Positions 24,716-32,020 of a stretch of DNA of 32,020 nucleotides are shown here, piece after piece (within the stretch, counting starts at the first letter, position 1; each line of letters begins with the position of its first letter). The notes below the pieces were generated by a model, which was not told the DNA's origin, made no database searches, and saw only the letters and a list, made by a program, of their open reading frames with translations. This DNA is from Pseudomonadota bacterium. Its GTDB lineage: Bacteria; Pseudomonadota; Gammaproteobacteria; Burkholderiales; Burkholderiaceae_C. The DNA lies in assembly GCA_021814605.1 (NCBI GenBank), contig JAKAIB010000005.1, forward strand, positions 1-32,020. The letters run 5' to 3'. A program made the position numbers and the translations under genes.

Positions 24716-26299
24716 TTAGCGACTGGCGGTATCACCACCAATCACCTTCAGGACGTCGTTGACACTCTGCGAGCCCCTCAACCGAAGGATTTCTGGTCTG
24801 TCCAATGCGAACTCGATCACAGCGATCGTTGCCTCACGGGAACCTGCGACCAAGGCAAAGATGGCAAGGCGGCGGATCCGTTGGTCCGTCCCGGCACCAA
24901 CAAAAAGGTCATGCGAGATCTCGCCATTCTCATCAGGCTGGAACGGCATCGGCACGGTCCAGCCATCCTCGACGCTCGCGGTGAGCAGCGTCGCCGTGAC
25001 ACGCTTCGCGCGCGCAAGGCGCTCAATGACGGAAAGCAAGAACTCCGGCACGGCAAAAGACTGCCTCATGGCCTCGACGAGCGCGATAGGACGCACGCGA
25101 TCAGTCGAACCAGGGGTACCTACCGCCACATCGGCGACGGGTGGTGCCGCGCCCAAGCTCGCCGACGCCGCCTGGGGCTCGAGCTTGGCCTCGCTCCATA
25201 TCCGCTTTTTCAGCAAATCCGGAAAGCGGTACTCGCGGAAGAAGCTTCGCGCCCTGGGCGCCAGCTTGCCCGATCCATCGCGCTCGCGCACCGTCGCGTC
25301 CCGGGCATCCCGCGCGCCGCGGCGCGGTCGCTGCGAATTGAGTGCAGATTCGGCGTGCGGAGTCACCTTGGCACGTCGCGTCACCCCCGATTCTCGAACA
25401 CGCAGGGTATTGAACGGGAACGGATGCGCGCACGACCGCACGCGATAGACCAGAAACGTCGCGCGCGGCTCCGTGCCGAGCGGCAGCCACTTCCCCGACG
25501 CGATCAAAGTCGTCTCGCCGTCGAACGGGAAGAAGCACTGCGGGTAGGGGTCGACGCCTTCCTGCCGCTGTTTGAGCAGCGAGGTGCCTATCGCACCGGC
25601 AGCCTGTCGCGCGCGGTCGCTGGTCGCGATTCTCGCGACGTCGTGCGCCGACTCTTTGCGCATGCCGTCTGCGAGGTCGAGGTCGATATGTTCGCCGAAC
25701 AGGTCCAACGTGGCCTTGGAATAGAGCTTCGCGACGTCGAACGGTCCGAACAGCCGAGACAGCAACTCGCTGGATGAACCGAAGTAGAACAACGCCAGTT
25801 CCATGCACGGCACCACTAGGCTGCGGCCGTCCGGCAGCGCGACTCGCACGCAGTACGAATGGGTATTGCCCAGGTGCCAGGGATGCTCCGAAATCGGCAG
25901 CAGGAAGCGGCCCTGCTCGTCGCTGTGGCCGGCCTTGAGCAGTTGCGTCGTGCTGCGATTGATCTGCAGGTTCTCGAAGGTCTCGACCTCGTGATCGGGC
26001 GAGCAAACGAAGCGCTTTCCAGACCAGACATCGCCGACGCTCAGCAGGGTCGTCGATCCGACCGAGACCCAGCGCTTGGCCTGGCGCGCGACCGGCAGGG
26101 TGGAGCTCGGAGCGACAGGCCGCATCGGATCCGCGATGACCTGCGGGTCGATGATCTTGGAGAGGTGAACGAAAACCGACGGCTGCGTGCGCCGGAGCAG
26201 GCGGTCCGGGAAGGCCACGCCGCCGAACCAGTCGATGCGCCAGAGGTCCTCACCAGGAGGGAAAGCGCCGATCTGAAGGTCACGCGCGCTTGCGGCCAT
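24716..26299 (-). CDS. Uncharacterised 527-residue accessory-region protein
   Basis: I do not recognise this protein. It begins MAASARDLQIGAFPPGEDLW and has no signal peptide or membrane segment. Its middle includes LVVPCMELALFYFGSSSELL, a motif I have a vague memory of from uncharacterised island-borne proteins, and SRLFGPFDVAKLYSK. A low-complexity Arg/Ala-rich linker spans about residues 310-400. The C-terminal 110 residues (ERLARAKRVTATLL, then REATIAVIEFALDRPEIL) look like a compact alpha/beta domain. A domain layout of large N-terminal part, linker and small C-terminal domain reminded me of Tn7 TnsE, but no other Tn7 genes are present and I could not confirm any motif. It lies directly downstream of lipA. 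Confidence 0.7.
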   Translation of the reverse strand: MAASARDLQIGAFPPGEDLWRIDWFGGVAFPDRLLRRTQPSVFVHLSKIIDPQVIADPMRPVAPSSTLPVARQAKRWVSVGSTTLLSVGDVWSGKRFVCSPDHEVETFENLQINRSTTQLLKAGHSDEQGRFLLPISEHPWHLGNTHSYCVRVALPDGRSLVVPCMELALFYFGSSSELLSRLFGPFDVAKLYSKATLDLFGEHIDLDLADGMRKESAHDVARIATSDRARQAAGAIGTSLLKQRQEGVDPYPQCFFPFDGETTLIASGKWLPLGTEPRATFLVYRVRSCAHPFPFNTLRVRESGVTRRAKVTPHAESALNSQRPRRGARDARDATVRERDGSGKLAPRARSFFREYRFPDLLKKRIWSEAKLEPQAASASLGAAPPVADVAVGTPGSTDRVRPIALVEAMRQSFAVPEFLLSVIERLARAKRVTATLLTASVEDGWTVPMPFQPDENGEISHDLFVGAGTDQRIRRLAIFALVAGSREATIAVIEFALDRPEILRLRGSQSVNDVLKVIGGDTASR

Positions 26300-26342
26300 G
26301 CGGTTCAGGTCGGCGGAAACCCTGGTGTGGTTCGTGGGTTGA

Positions 26343-26386
26343 TCGCTAATTTCGCATCAATAGCGATAATTTCGCACTAATTACGC
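26343..26386. promoter_or_regulatory. Phased AT-rich repeats between lipA and the uncharacterised gene
   Basis: TAATTTCGCA occurs at 26347-26356 and again at 26367-26376, exactly 20 bases apart, and a partial third copy TAATTACGC overlaps the lipA stop at 26378-26386. The second copy sits in an inverted repeat GCGA-TAATT-TCGC (26363-26375), and TCGCTA/TAGCGA arms frame the first (26343-26366). The two-helical-turn phasing suggests cooperative protein binding, either an operator for the gene transcribed leftward from here or a recombination site. Confidence 0.5.
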
Positions 26387-27358
26387 TTCATCGACAGCAA
26401 CCCCCGCCGCGTGCGCCTGCTGGTCGGCGTGGTAGCTCGATCGGACCAGCGCACCGACGGCGGCGTGCGAGAAGCCCATCGCCGCGGCTTCGCGCTCGAA
26501 CATCGCGAAGGTGTCGGGATGGACGTAGCGCGTGACCGGCAGATGGTGGCCGGTGGGGGCGAGGTACTGGCCGATGGTCAGCATGTCGATGCCGTGGGCG
26601 CGCATGTCGCGCATCACGTCGAGGATCTCGTCGTCGGTCTCGCCCAGACCGACCATCAGCCCGCTCTTGGTCGGGATGTCGGGATGGCGCGCCTTGAAGT
26701 CGGCGAGCAGCTTGAGCGAATGCGCGTAGTCGGCACCCGGGCGGGCCTGCTTGTAGAGGCGGGGGACGGTCTCGAGGTTGTGGTTCATCACGTCGGGCAG
26801 GCCGGCGCCGAAGAGGTCGAGCGCCTTGTCGAGCCGGCCGCGGAAGTCGGGCACGAGCACCTCGATGCGCGTGCCGGGCGACAGCTCGCGCACCGCCTCG
26901 ATGCAGTCGACGAAGTGCTGCGCACCGCCGTCGCGCAGATCGTCACGGTCGACGCTGGTGATGACGACATAGCGCAGCTTCATCGCCGCGATCGCCCGCG
27001 CGAGGTTGCGCGGCTCCTCGGCGTCGAGCGGATCGGGGCGGCCGTGGCCGACGTCGCAGAACGGGCAGCGCCGGGTGCACTTGTCGCCCATGATCATGAA
27101 CGTCGCGGTGCCCTTGCCGAAGCATTCGCCGATGTTGGGGCAGGACGCCTCCTCGCACACCGTCGCCAGGTGATGCTCGCGCAGCAGGTTCTTGATGTCG
27201 TAGAAACGCGAGGTCGGCGCCGCCGCCTTGACCCGGATCCAGTCCGGCTTGCGCAGCGGGGCGTGCTCCGCGACGATCTTGATCGGAATCCGGGCGGTCT
27301 TGGCCTGCCCTTTCTGCTTGACGGTCGGATCGGCCGCCGGGGGTTGGGTGTTGGTCAT
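26381..27358 (-). CDS. lipA: Lipoyl synthase
   Basis: A 325-residue radical SAM enzyme that inserts two sulfurs into octanoyl groups on lipoyl-dependent proteins. Both Fe-S sites are complete: the auxiliary cluster Cys68, Cys73, Cys79 ([12 protein letters not shown]) and the radical SAM cluster Cys94, Cys98, Cys101 (CTRRCPFC). The C-terminal RSSY serine ligand is present. Family motifs [26 protein letters not shown] and [10 protein letters not shown] are all visible. Its ATG overlaps the lipB stop (ATGA), so lipB-lipA are translationally coupled. The stop lies in the repeat region bordering the accessory island. Confidence 0.97.
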   Translation of the reverse strand: MTNTQPPAADPTVKQKGQAKTARIPIKIVAEHAPLRKPDWIRVKAAAPTSRFYDIKNLLREHHLATVCEEASCPNIGECFGKGTATFMIMGDKCTRRCPFCDVGHGRPDPLDAEEPRNLARAIAAMKLRYVVITSVDRDDLRDGGAQHFVDCIEAVRELSPGTRIEVLVPDFRGRLDKALDLFGAGLPDVMNHNLETVPRLYKQARPGADYAHSLKLLADFKARHPDIPTKSGLMVGLGETDDEILDVMRDMRAHGIDMLTIGQYLAPTGHHLPVTRYVHPDTFAMFEREAAAMGFSHAAVGALVRSSYHADQQAHAAGVAVDEA

Positions 27359-28227
27359 GTGAACGGAGTCGGTGTGCGCCCTGCGCCGGGCGCCAGCAGC
27401 ATGTTAGGCGCCGCGGCATCGTCCCGCCAAAGCGCCGCGAATTCCTCGGCGAACGCCCGGGCGACCACCTCCACGCGCTCGTGCACGCCCAGGCTCGCCA
27501 TGTCGGCGGTGCGCAGTCCCGGATAACCGCAGGGGTTGATCCAGTCGAACGGCTGCAGGTCCATGTCCACGTTGATCGCAACGCCGTGGTATGTGCAGCC
27601 GTTGCGCACCTTCAGGCCGAGGGCGGAGATCTTGGCGCCGGCCGGAGGGTGGGCCCCCACGCTGCGCAGCCCCCCGAGGGGGCTCACCCCGCCTTGGGAC
27701 GGCTCGGCGGCGGGGTGGGCGGCCCCCACGCTGCGCTGCCCCCCGAGGGGGCTCACCTCGCCTTGGGACGGTCCGGCGGCGGGGTGGGCGGCGCCGGCCG
27801 GCGCTGCCGCCGCGCCGAGGTAGATGCCGGGCGCGCCCGGCCGGCGTTCGCCGACGATGGCCCAGCGCGCCAGGGTGCGGATCACCGCCTCCTCGATGCG
27901 ATGCACCGTCTCGCGCACCATCCAGCGGTGGCGGCGGATGTCGAGCAGCAGGTACACCACCGCCTGCCCCGGCCCGTGATAGGTCACCTGGCCGCCCCGG
28001 TCGGTCCGCACCACCGGCACGTCGTGCGGGGCGAGGAGGTGCTCGGGCTTTCCCGCCTGCCCGAAAGTGAACACCGGCGGGTGCTCGACGCCCCAGAGGG
28101 CGTCTGCGGTCGCCGCGGTGCGGCTCTCGGTGAACGCCCGCATCGCCTCCCAGGCGGGAACGTAGTCGACGGCCCCCAGCCAGTGGAATTCGGGGCTGCC
28201 GGCGGAATCGGGATCGGCGGGAAGCAT
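27355..28227 (-). CDS. lipB: Octanoyltransferase with a repeat-derived in-frame insertion
   Basis: A 290-residue protein, against about 210-230 usual for LipB, which transfers octanoate from acyl carrier protein to lipoyl domains. Active-site segments are intact: [14 protein letters not shown], then [19 protein letters not shown] with Lys199, and NPCGYPGL with Cys233. The Lys-Cys spacing of 34 equals E. coli Lys135-Cys169. Between GAPGIYLG and GAKI, residues about 139-196 are an Ala/Pro/Gly-rich insert encoded by a tandem 69-bp repeat (23 codons per unit), which keeps frame. The insert sits on the loop just before the catalytic lysine. I infer a functional enzyme tolerating the insertion, since lipA is coupled and intact. 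Confidence 0.93.
   Translation of the reverse strand: MLPADPDSAGSPEFHWLGAVDYVPAWEAMRAFTESRTAATADALWGVEHPPVFTFGQAGKPEHLLAPHDVPVVRTDRGGQVTYHGPGQAVVYLLLDIRRHRWMVRETVHRIEEAVIRTLARWAIVGERRPGAPGIYLGAAAAPAGAAHPAAGPSQGEVSPLGGQRSVGAAHPAAEPSQGGVSPLGGLRSVGAHPPAGAKISALGLKVRNGCTYHGVAINVDMDLQPFDWINPCGYPGLRTADMASLGVHERVEVVARAFAEEFAALWRDDAAAPNMLLAPGAGRTPTPFT
27654..27791. repeat. Tandem 69-bp palindromic repeat inside lipB
   Basis: Two copies begin at 27654 and 27723, with part of the unit's end also preceding the first copy. Each carries a CCCCC-CGA-GGGGG stem; in copy 1 the perfect 7-bp arms are at 27668-27674 and 27678-27684. Around it lie CCCCCACGCTGCG and CCTTGGGACGG. Copies differ at a few positions, so this is not an assembly stutter. 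The element resembles an intergenic REP-like repeat that I associate with Burkholderiales genomes. Confidence 0.85.
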
Positions 28228-28292
28228 TCGCTGTCGTCGCGGCGCAGCCGGCCTCGCGCCAGCCGTCGAGCCGGTTGCGGGGGTCGGGTCGG

Positions 28293-28811
28293 TCAGCAGT
28301 TCACCAGGATGGCGCGCCGCAGGTCGCGCGCCAGCCGCTCGCGGGCTTCGGGCCGGACATAGCGGCCGACGAAGGCGCGCCGCCCGGATTCGGACACCTC
28401 GACCAGGCCGCGATCGTCGGGCACGCTGATCCGCACCCACCGCGGGTTGAATTCGGCGCGCTCGAGCCGGCCGGCACTCTCCCATTCGATCACCATCGCG
28501 CCGGGCGCCAGGCTGATGCGCTCGCGGTCCGCGGCGTGGCGCGCGTAGACCAGCAGCGCGGCACCGACGGCCAGCACCTCCAGCCCGGAGAACGGCATCA
28601 CCAGCGTCGCGCCGACCATCCAGCAGTACAGGCCGACGAGCAGCGAGAACAGCGCCAGCGCGATATAGAAGTGGAGCAGCTGGCGCGGGCTGATCGAGCA
28701 GTTGCGGTTGAAGCGCCAGACCACGGCGCCGGCGGGCACGTCGGACGGTTCGCCCCCGCCGGGAGGCGAACCGTCGCCCGGATCTTTCCGTACGGGAGCC
28801 GCATTGTCCAT
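28293..28811 (-). CDS. DUF2244 membrane protein
   Basis: A 172-residue protein. It has a Pro/Gly-rich N-terminus, then the family start [18 protein letters not shown], two adjacent transmembrane helices (about residues 45-65 and 70-95) and a soluble C-terminal beta domain with [10 protein letters not shown] and [18 protein letters not shown]2244 proteins are common in alpha- and betaproteobacteria, often near cytochrome oxidase genes; the role is unknown. The ATG at 28811 was preferred over one 11 codons upstream. lipB starts 65 bases downstream on the same strand. Confidence 0.85.
   Translation of the reverse strand: MDNAAPVRKDPGDGSPPGGGEPSDVPAGAVVWRFNRNCSISPRQLLHFYIALALFSLLVGLYCWMVGATLVMPFSGLEVLAVGAALLVYARHAADRERISLAPGAMVIEWESAGRLERAEFNPRWVRISVPDDRGLVEVSESGRRAFVGRYVRPEARERLARDLRRAILVNC
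28744..28775. repeat. Inverted repeat in the 5' coding part of the DUF2244 gene
   Basis: ACGGTTCGCC (28745-28754) and GGCGAACCGT (28765-28774) are perfect 10-bp arms around a 10-base GC-rich loop, extendable by one base pair. It encodes the Gly/Pro/Ser-rich N-terminus. Its position inside a coding start is unusual and the RNA hairpin could lower translation. Confidence 0.7.
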
Positions 28812-28899
28812 GCCGCGCATTTTGCCGCAGCGACAATGCCCCATGGGGCATCATGCATTCCCGGCCGTCGTGCGATGGCGTGCGTCCGCGGCGGCCGGG

Positions 28900-29583
28900 T
28901 CAGCCGCCCGCCAGGCCCTCGATCGCCGCGCGGTCGAGGACTTCGATGCGGTCGACCGGGCCGCGGATCCAGCCGCTGCGGCGAAAGTCCGACAGCACCC
29001 GGCTCACCGTCTCGGCGCGCATGTGAAGGTACCCGGCGATGTCGGTCCGGGATACGGCGGGCAGGCGCTGCGGCCCGCGGCTGCCATTGGCGGGCATCGT
29101 CCGCATCACCTTGGCCAGATAGTGGGCGACGCGCGGACGCGCCCCGGCACGGATCATCTGCCGGTAGCGGTAGGTCGAACGGATGCGCTCGGCCAGTTCG
29201 GCGCTGAGCTCGTCGCAGAAGCGCCGCGAGGAACGCCTGGCGGCGTCGGCGTCGAACGGAATGCGGCACACCGAGGTCAGCGGCACCGCCGCCCGGAACT
29301 CGACCGCGTCCGATCCCGGCTCGGCCACCGATTCCAGCCCGATGACATCCCCCGGGAAGCGCAGGTCGATGATGCCGCCGAGGCCGGTCCCCGCGGTGCA
29401 GAGGCTCTTCACCGCGCCCGACCGCACCGCGGTCAGCCGGCCGGGCTGGAGGACGACCGGCGCGTCGGCACGGATGTCCTCGATCTCGATCGCGTCCTGC
29501 GCCCCATGCTCCCCGGCCAGTTCAAGCAGCCCGCAGCGCCCCCGCAGGACGCAATCGCTGCAGGTGCGGTGTTCTCGATCCAT
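28900..29583 (-). CDS. FNR-type oxygen-responsive transcription regulator
   Basis: A 227-residue CRP/FNR-family protein. The N-terminal CSDCVLRGRC gives Cys8, Cys11 and Cys17, and Cys106 in SVCRIPF matches E. coli FNR Cys122, so all four ligands of the oxygen-labile [4Fe-4S] cluster are present. The helix-turn-helix VSRTDIAGYLHMRAETVSRV carries Glu191, Ser194 and Arg195 in the spacing of FNR Glu209, Ser212 and Arg213, predicting recognition of TTGAT-N4-ATCAA. A near-consensus site lies about 100 bases upstream, so autoregulation is likely. It would control the shift to low-oxygen respiration. The gene has its own promoter region. Confidence 0.93.
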   Translation of the reverse strand: MDREHRTCSDCVLRGRCGLLELAGEHGAQDAIEIEDIRADAPVVLQPGRLTAVRSGAVKSLCTAGTGLGGIIDLRFPGDVIGLESVAEPGSDAVEFRAAVPLTSVCRIPFDADAARRSSRRFCDELSAELAERIRSTYRYRQMIRAGARPRVAHYLAKVMRTMPANGSRGPQRLPAVSRTDIAGYLHMRAETVSRVLSDFRRSGWIRGPVDRIEVLDRAAIEGLAGG

Positions 29584-29685
29584 GTGGAATTCCTCGTAGG
29601 GTCGTTTCGCCGCTGGCGGAACGCCGTCAGCGGCGATTTTGTCCCGCCGCACCGCCACATGTTCCCGGGGTTACTGCGAACCCGC

Positions 29686-29699
29686 GTGATCGAGATCAA
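29686..29699 (-). promoter_or_regulatory. FNR-binding site upstream of the FNR-type gene
   Basis: On the minus strand TTGATCTCGATCAC matches TTGAT-N4-ATCAA at 9 of 10 positions. It is centred about 109 bases before the regulator's ATG. The neighbouring DUF3443 gene ends on the other side, so the site most likely belongs to the regulator's own promoter. Confidence 0.75.
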
Positions 29700-29757
29700 G
29701 CCGTTGCGGAATTTCGCCGTCGCCTGCGGCAATTCCGGCCAGCCGACCGCCGGTGAC

Positions 29758-29791
29758 CCTGGTGTCCGGTGCAGGGCGCACGGACACCAGG
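29758..29791 (-). terminator. Long hairpin after the DUF3443 gene
   Basis: CCTGGTGTCCG and CGGACACCAGG form an 11-bp perfect stem with a 12-base loop, starting 8 bases after the DUF3443 stop on the minus strand. There is no T-run. It is a probable transcript 3' end or stability element. Confidence 0.55.
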
Positions 29792-29798
29792 AGCCGCT

Positions 29799-31067
29799 CT
29801 AGAACGCCCAGAACGGCCCGCTGCCGTACGGCGTGGCCACGCCGTCGATCGCCGTCATGACCGTTCGCCCGTAGAAGAACGGCAGGCCGAGGATGCTGTA
29901 GTCCGAACTGACCGGCGGCGTCGCGAACCCGGGGATCACCGCGAGCTGCTGCTGCAGCGCCGCCGTCGGATCGGACACCGTGAGAGTCGTCGTGATGTGC
30001 GGATTGCCGCTGGCCGGCGCGGCGAGAATCGTGGTCAGGTCGACCGGCGACGACGGGCAATAGACCGAGACACCGCAGGCCGATGCGGCCGACCCCAGCG
30101 GGAGCGTCTCCGGCCCCAGCGTCCCGATCAGTGGCGGCGTTCCCGGCAAGGTGATCGACAGCTGGTTGGTACCGCTGTCGAGGAAGGCGAAGGTCGACGT
30201 CCCGGCGATGTCGGCCGATATGGCTGGCAGGAAACCCACGTTCATCAGCATCGGATACACCTGCCGCGCCCCCAGCTGGTTGTCCGGTTGCGTGCCGATG
30301 CCGAACGTCAGCGTCGCCGTGAGGCTCTGCTCGGCGCCCGAAACCGCCGGAAAGTCGAGGACCGTGCCGTTGTTGTCCGACGCGAAGCGGATCACCGGGT
30401 TGGGCGTCTGGTCGGCCACCGCAAGTGTCGTCGCGGTGCAACTGCCCGAGGTGCCGCCGGTGCAGGCGAAATAGACATCGCCCGCTGCGGTTTGCGCGCA
30501 ATAGGTGCCGCAGTCCTGCGGCGTCACGCCGATCCCGAGGATGCCGTTGAACGCGCCGCCGAAATTCTGCGCCACGCTCGGTCCGGTCGCAGCGCAACCC
30601 GCCGGCGCCGACGCCGGGACCGCGGCATCGCCGGCGACAGTGACGGGAACGCCGCTGGCCACCTCGCCCGCCATCTTCACCGTCGCCAGCCGCTGCGCGC
30701 CCCAGACGTAGCCCGAACCGTACTGCGCACACTCGGCGACCTGCGCCCCGGACGACGTCGTTTGCGCCGGCAGGTTCAGGTTGAGCACGCCGGGCATCAG
30801 CCGCAATCCCGACGATCCGGTGTCGAGGAGCACATGATCGATGGCCTGACAGTTGCCCGACGCATCGCAGACCGTCACCGTGACGAACGGCGCGTTCGGA
30901 TACGCCATGGTCCTGCTGTACTGCTCGACCGTGACGGGAACCTGATTCGCGACCAGGGCGACGGGCGTGCTGGCAGTTGCCACAGGCGCGCTGCCACCTC
31001 CGCCGCAGGCAGTGGCGAGCAGGGACGCGGCGGCGACGATGAGGAGGAGCTGGATGCGTGAGCGCAT
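29799..31067 (-). CDS. DUF3443 lipoprotein with two aspartic-protease-like motifs
   Basis: A 422-residue exported protein. A hydrophobic N-terminus ends in LLATAC-GGGG, a probable lipobox with Cys21, so it is likely lipid-anchored. LLDTGSSGLRL at about residues 80-90 and FAFLDSGTNQLSI at roughly 300 resemble the paired DTG motifs of pepsin-like proteases. Many Cys pairs (CDASGNC, GYPxxC-like segments, CGTYC) suggest disulfides outside the cytoplasm. The family is described by domain number only. The ATG was chosen because it places the lipobox at normal distance; 15 further upstream codons are open but less likely. It is 138 bases downstream of the DUF2844 gene, the usual partner. Confidence 0.85.
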   Translation of the reverse strand: MRSRIQLLLIVAAASLLATACGGGGSAPVATASTPVALVANQVPVTVEQYSRTMAYPNAPFVTVTVCDASGNCQAIDHVLLDTGSSGLRLMPGVLNLNLPAQTTSSGAQVAECAQYGSGYVWGAQRLATVKMAGEVASGVPVTVAGDAAVPASAPAGCAATGPSVAQNFGGAFNGILGIGVTPQDCGTYCAQTAAGDVYFACTGGTSGSCTATTLAVADQTPNPVIRFASDNNGTVLDFPAVSGAEQSLTATLTFGIGTQPDNQLGARQVYPMLMNVGFLPAISADIAGTSTFAFLDSGTNQLSITLPGTPPLIGTLGPETLPLGSAASACGVSVYCPSSPVDLTTILAAPASGNPHITTTLTVSDPTAALQQQLAVIPGFATPPVSSDYSILGLPFFYGRTVMTAIDGVATPYGSGPFWAF

Positions 31068-31205
31068 GGCGTGGACGGTATGGTTGTGTTCGAAGACGGC
31101 CGGGCGATTCACCGCGCGACCCCGATCACGGCGCGCCGGGAACGTTCGCGGCGTCGTTCGGCAGGGCGACGGACCGGGCGGACATGACTGGAGCCCGTGG
31201 CGACG

Positions 31206-31700
31206 TCAGGGCCGAAGCTGCGCGACGGAAAACCCGGCGGGCACGAGGCTCGGCACGTAGGCCGTGCCGACGAATCCCTGCATGCTGCCCGCGCTGCGCA
31301 CGACCAGGTCGTTGCCGACGGTCTGCGCCGAGGCCAGCCCGCCGCTGCCGGCCGCCGCCGACGCGAGATAGCGGGAGAAATAGCCGCCGAGGAGTTGGCG
31401 AAGGTCCGGTTTGACCGGACCATGCCAGGCCAGCCCGAAGACCGTCCCGGACGCGTCCAGATACTCGGTGACGGTGACCCCCTGGGGAGTCCGCACCACC
31501 TGGGTGGTGACCGTCGCCGCGGCAGATGCCGCGCTCGCCGCGCTGCCCTGCACCAGCGCCAGACGCTGCGGCGCGCCGAGCAACTGTCCATCAGCGCTGA
31601 TCGACTGCGCGCCCTGCCCCAGCGCCGCCAGCGCCGGACCCGCAAAGGCGAGCCAGGCGAACGCCACGACCGGCAGCCTCGTTTTCGAAGCAAGCGACAT
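31206..31700 (-). CDS. DUF2844 exported protein
   Basis: A 164-residue protein with a GGGGGA ribosome-binding site before ATG. It has a signal peptide (KTRLPVVAFAWLAFAGPALA, cleavage after ALA). The mature part contains VTEYLDASGTVFGLAWHGP and LRQLLGGYF, typical of DUF2844, a family that usually accompanies DUF3443 in Burkholderiales. The pair is likely co-transcribed and acts in the periplasm or outer membrane. Function unknown. Confidence 0.85.
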   Translation of the reverse strand: MSLASKTRLPVVAFAWLAFAGPALAALGQGAQSISADGQLLGAPQRLALVQGSAASAASAAATVTTQVVRTPQGVTVTEYLDASGTVFGLAWHGPVKPDLRQLLGGYFSRYLASAAAGSGGLASAQTVGNDLVVRSAGSMQGFVGTAYVPSLVPAGFSVAQLRP

Positions 31701-31974
31701 CGGAATCCCCCATTCGCTGCCGCGCCCGCATCGTTCGCGCGGCGAGTTGTTGTAGCAGCCGCACCGGCAGCCCGGCACGGAACCCGGGCCGCGCGGACCG
31801 ACTCGGGTCTGCCGCAAGCCTATCGGCTGTGCCGGCGGGGCGCAACGTTCGACGGCCGCAGTGTTGCAATCATGCTGCCGCAGCGGGATCCCACGCAATG
31901 TCCGCCAGCATCTACCGCGATGCTGCGGTCGAATGTTCGACGCCGGCAGGACGCGCCGTGCACCCGGCCCCGGC
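31701..31974. other. Intergenic region upstream of the DUF2844 gene
   Basis: No gene is visible. It should hold the promoter of the DUF2844-DUF3443 pair, but no hexamer pair stands out. A perfect 14-base palindrome GTCGAATGTTCGAC (31928-31941, 6-bp arms) could be an operator. Confidence 0.4.
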
Positions 31975-32019
31975 TCAGCCGCGCAACCGGTTGACCGACT
32001 GCAGTTCGTAGATCAACCG
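31975..32019 (-). CDS. Possible C-terminal end of a minus-strand gene
   Basis: Fourteen codons, reading RLIYELQSVNRLRG before TGA, enter from the right edge. The codon pattern and the amphipathic ending look plausible, but this is too short to identify and could be chance. Confidence 0.35.
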   Translation of the reverse strand, partial: RLIYELQSVNRLRG

Positions 32020-32020
32020 G

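Noticed and set aside
24716-26299. TnsE of a Tn7-like element
   Set aside because: Only a rough domain layout is suggestive; no TnsA, B, C or D and no element ends were seen.
18854-26376. AATTTCGC at 18854 and at 26348/26368 as island attachment sites
   Set aside because: Only eight bases are shared and the left copy lies in the candidate Ehr promoter; chance is likely.
27654-27791. CRISPR array
   Set aside because: Tandem repeat without unique spacers, inside a coding gene.

Overview
The window looks like a GC-rich betaproteobacterial chromosome, probably Burkholderiales. This rests on codon use, a neighbouring DUF3443/DUF2844 pair, an FNR-type regulator, and a CCCCC-CGA-GGGGG palindromic repeat of a kind I associate with Burkholderiales genomes. 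The taxon is an inference, not a measurement.

Left part (1-6507). After the 3' end of a cyclopropane-fatty-acid-synthase-like gene comes a tight four-gene plus-strand operon: a divergent enolase paralogue, two different MutS-type ATPases that lack mismatch-recognition domains, and a protein with prenyltransferase/squalene-cyclase-like toroid repeats. I know of no described system with this composition, and it is the best candidate here for an undescribed one. It ends at a strong hairpin facing a convergent TauE/SafE-type exporter gene.

Middle part (6673-18709), all minus strand. A five-gene run (crcB fluoride channel, DUF190 protein, histidine phosphatase, MFS transporter, dynamin-like GTPase) has overlapping or nearly touching genes. 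Upstream of it, and separated by a terminator hairpin, is a six-gene operon resembling hydrogenase-4/complex I (hyfC-, hyfE-, hyfF-, hyfG-like, a ferredoxin/20-kDa fusion, hyfB-like). Its large subunit has lost all four cysteines that would bind the Ni-Fe centre while the small subunit keeps its Fe-S ligands. It is therefore an 'Ehr' (energy-converting-hydrogenase-related) complex, not a hydrogenase.

Accessory region (about 18860-26380), visibly less GC-rich over much of its length. It starts with decayed coding sequence and a HEPN-motif protein, followed on the minus strand by a UmuD-like autoprotease without UmuC, a Gp37/Gp68 (DUF5131) three-Cys protein, a TcmP partner, a 35-codon fragment resembling the start of a large DNA methyltransferase, and a second TcmP-like gene. 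A 527-residue protein I do not recognise lies next to lipA, with phased repeats upstream. This reads as a rearranged defence or mobile island.

Right part (26381-32020). lipB-lipA form an ATGA-overlapping pair. lipB carries an in-frame insertion of about 58 codons made of a tandem 69-bp palindromic repeat. Next are a DUF2244 membrane protein, an FNR-type oxygen sensor with a near-consensus FNR site upstream, a DUF3443 lipoprotein with two aspartic-protease-like motifs, a DUF2844 exported protein, and the possible last codons of another minus-strand gene. No rRNA, tRNA or CRISPR array was seen.
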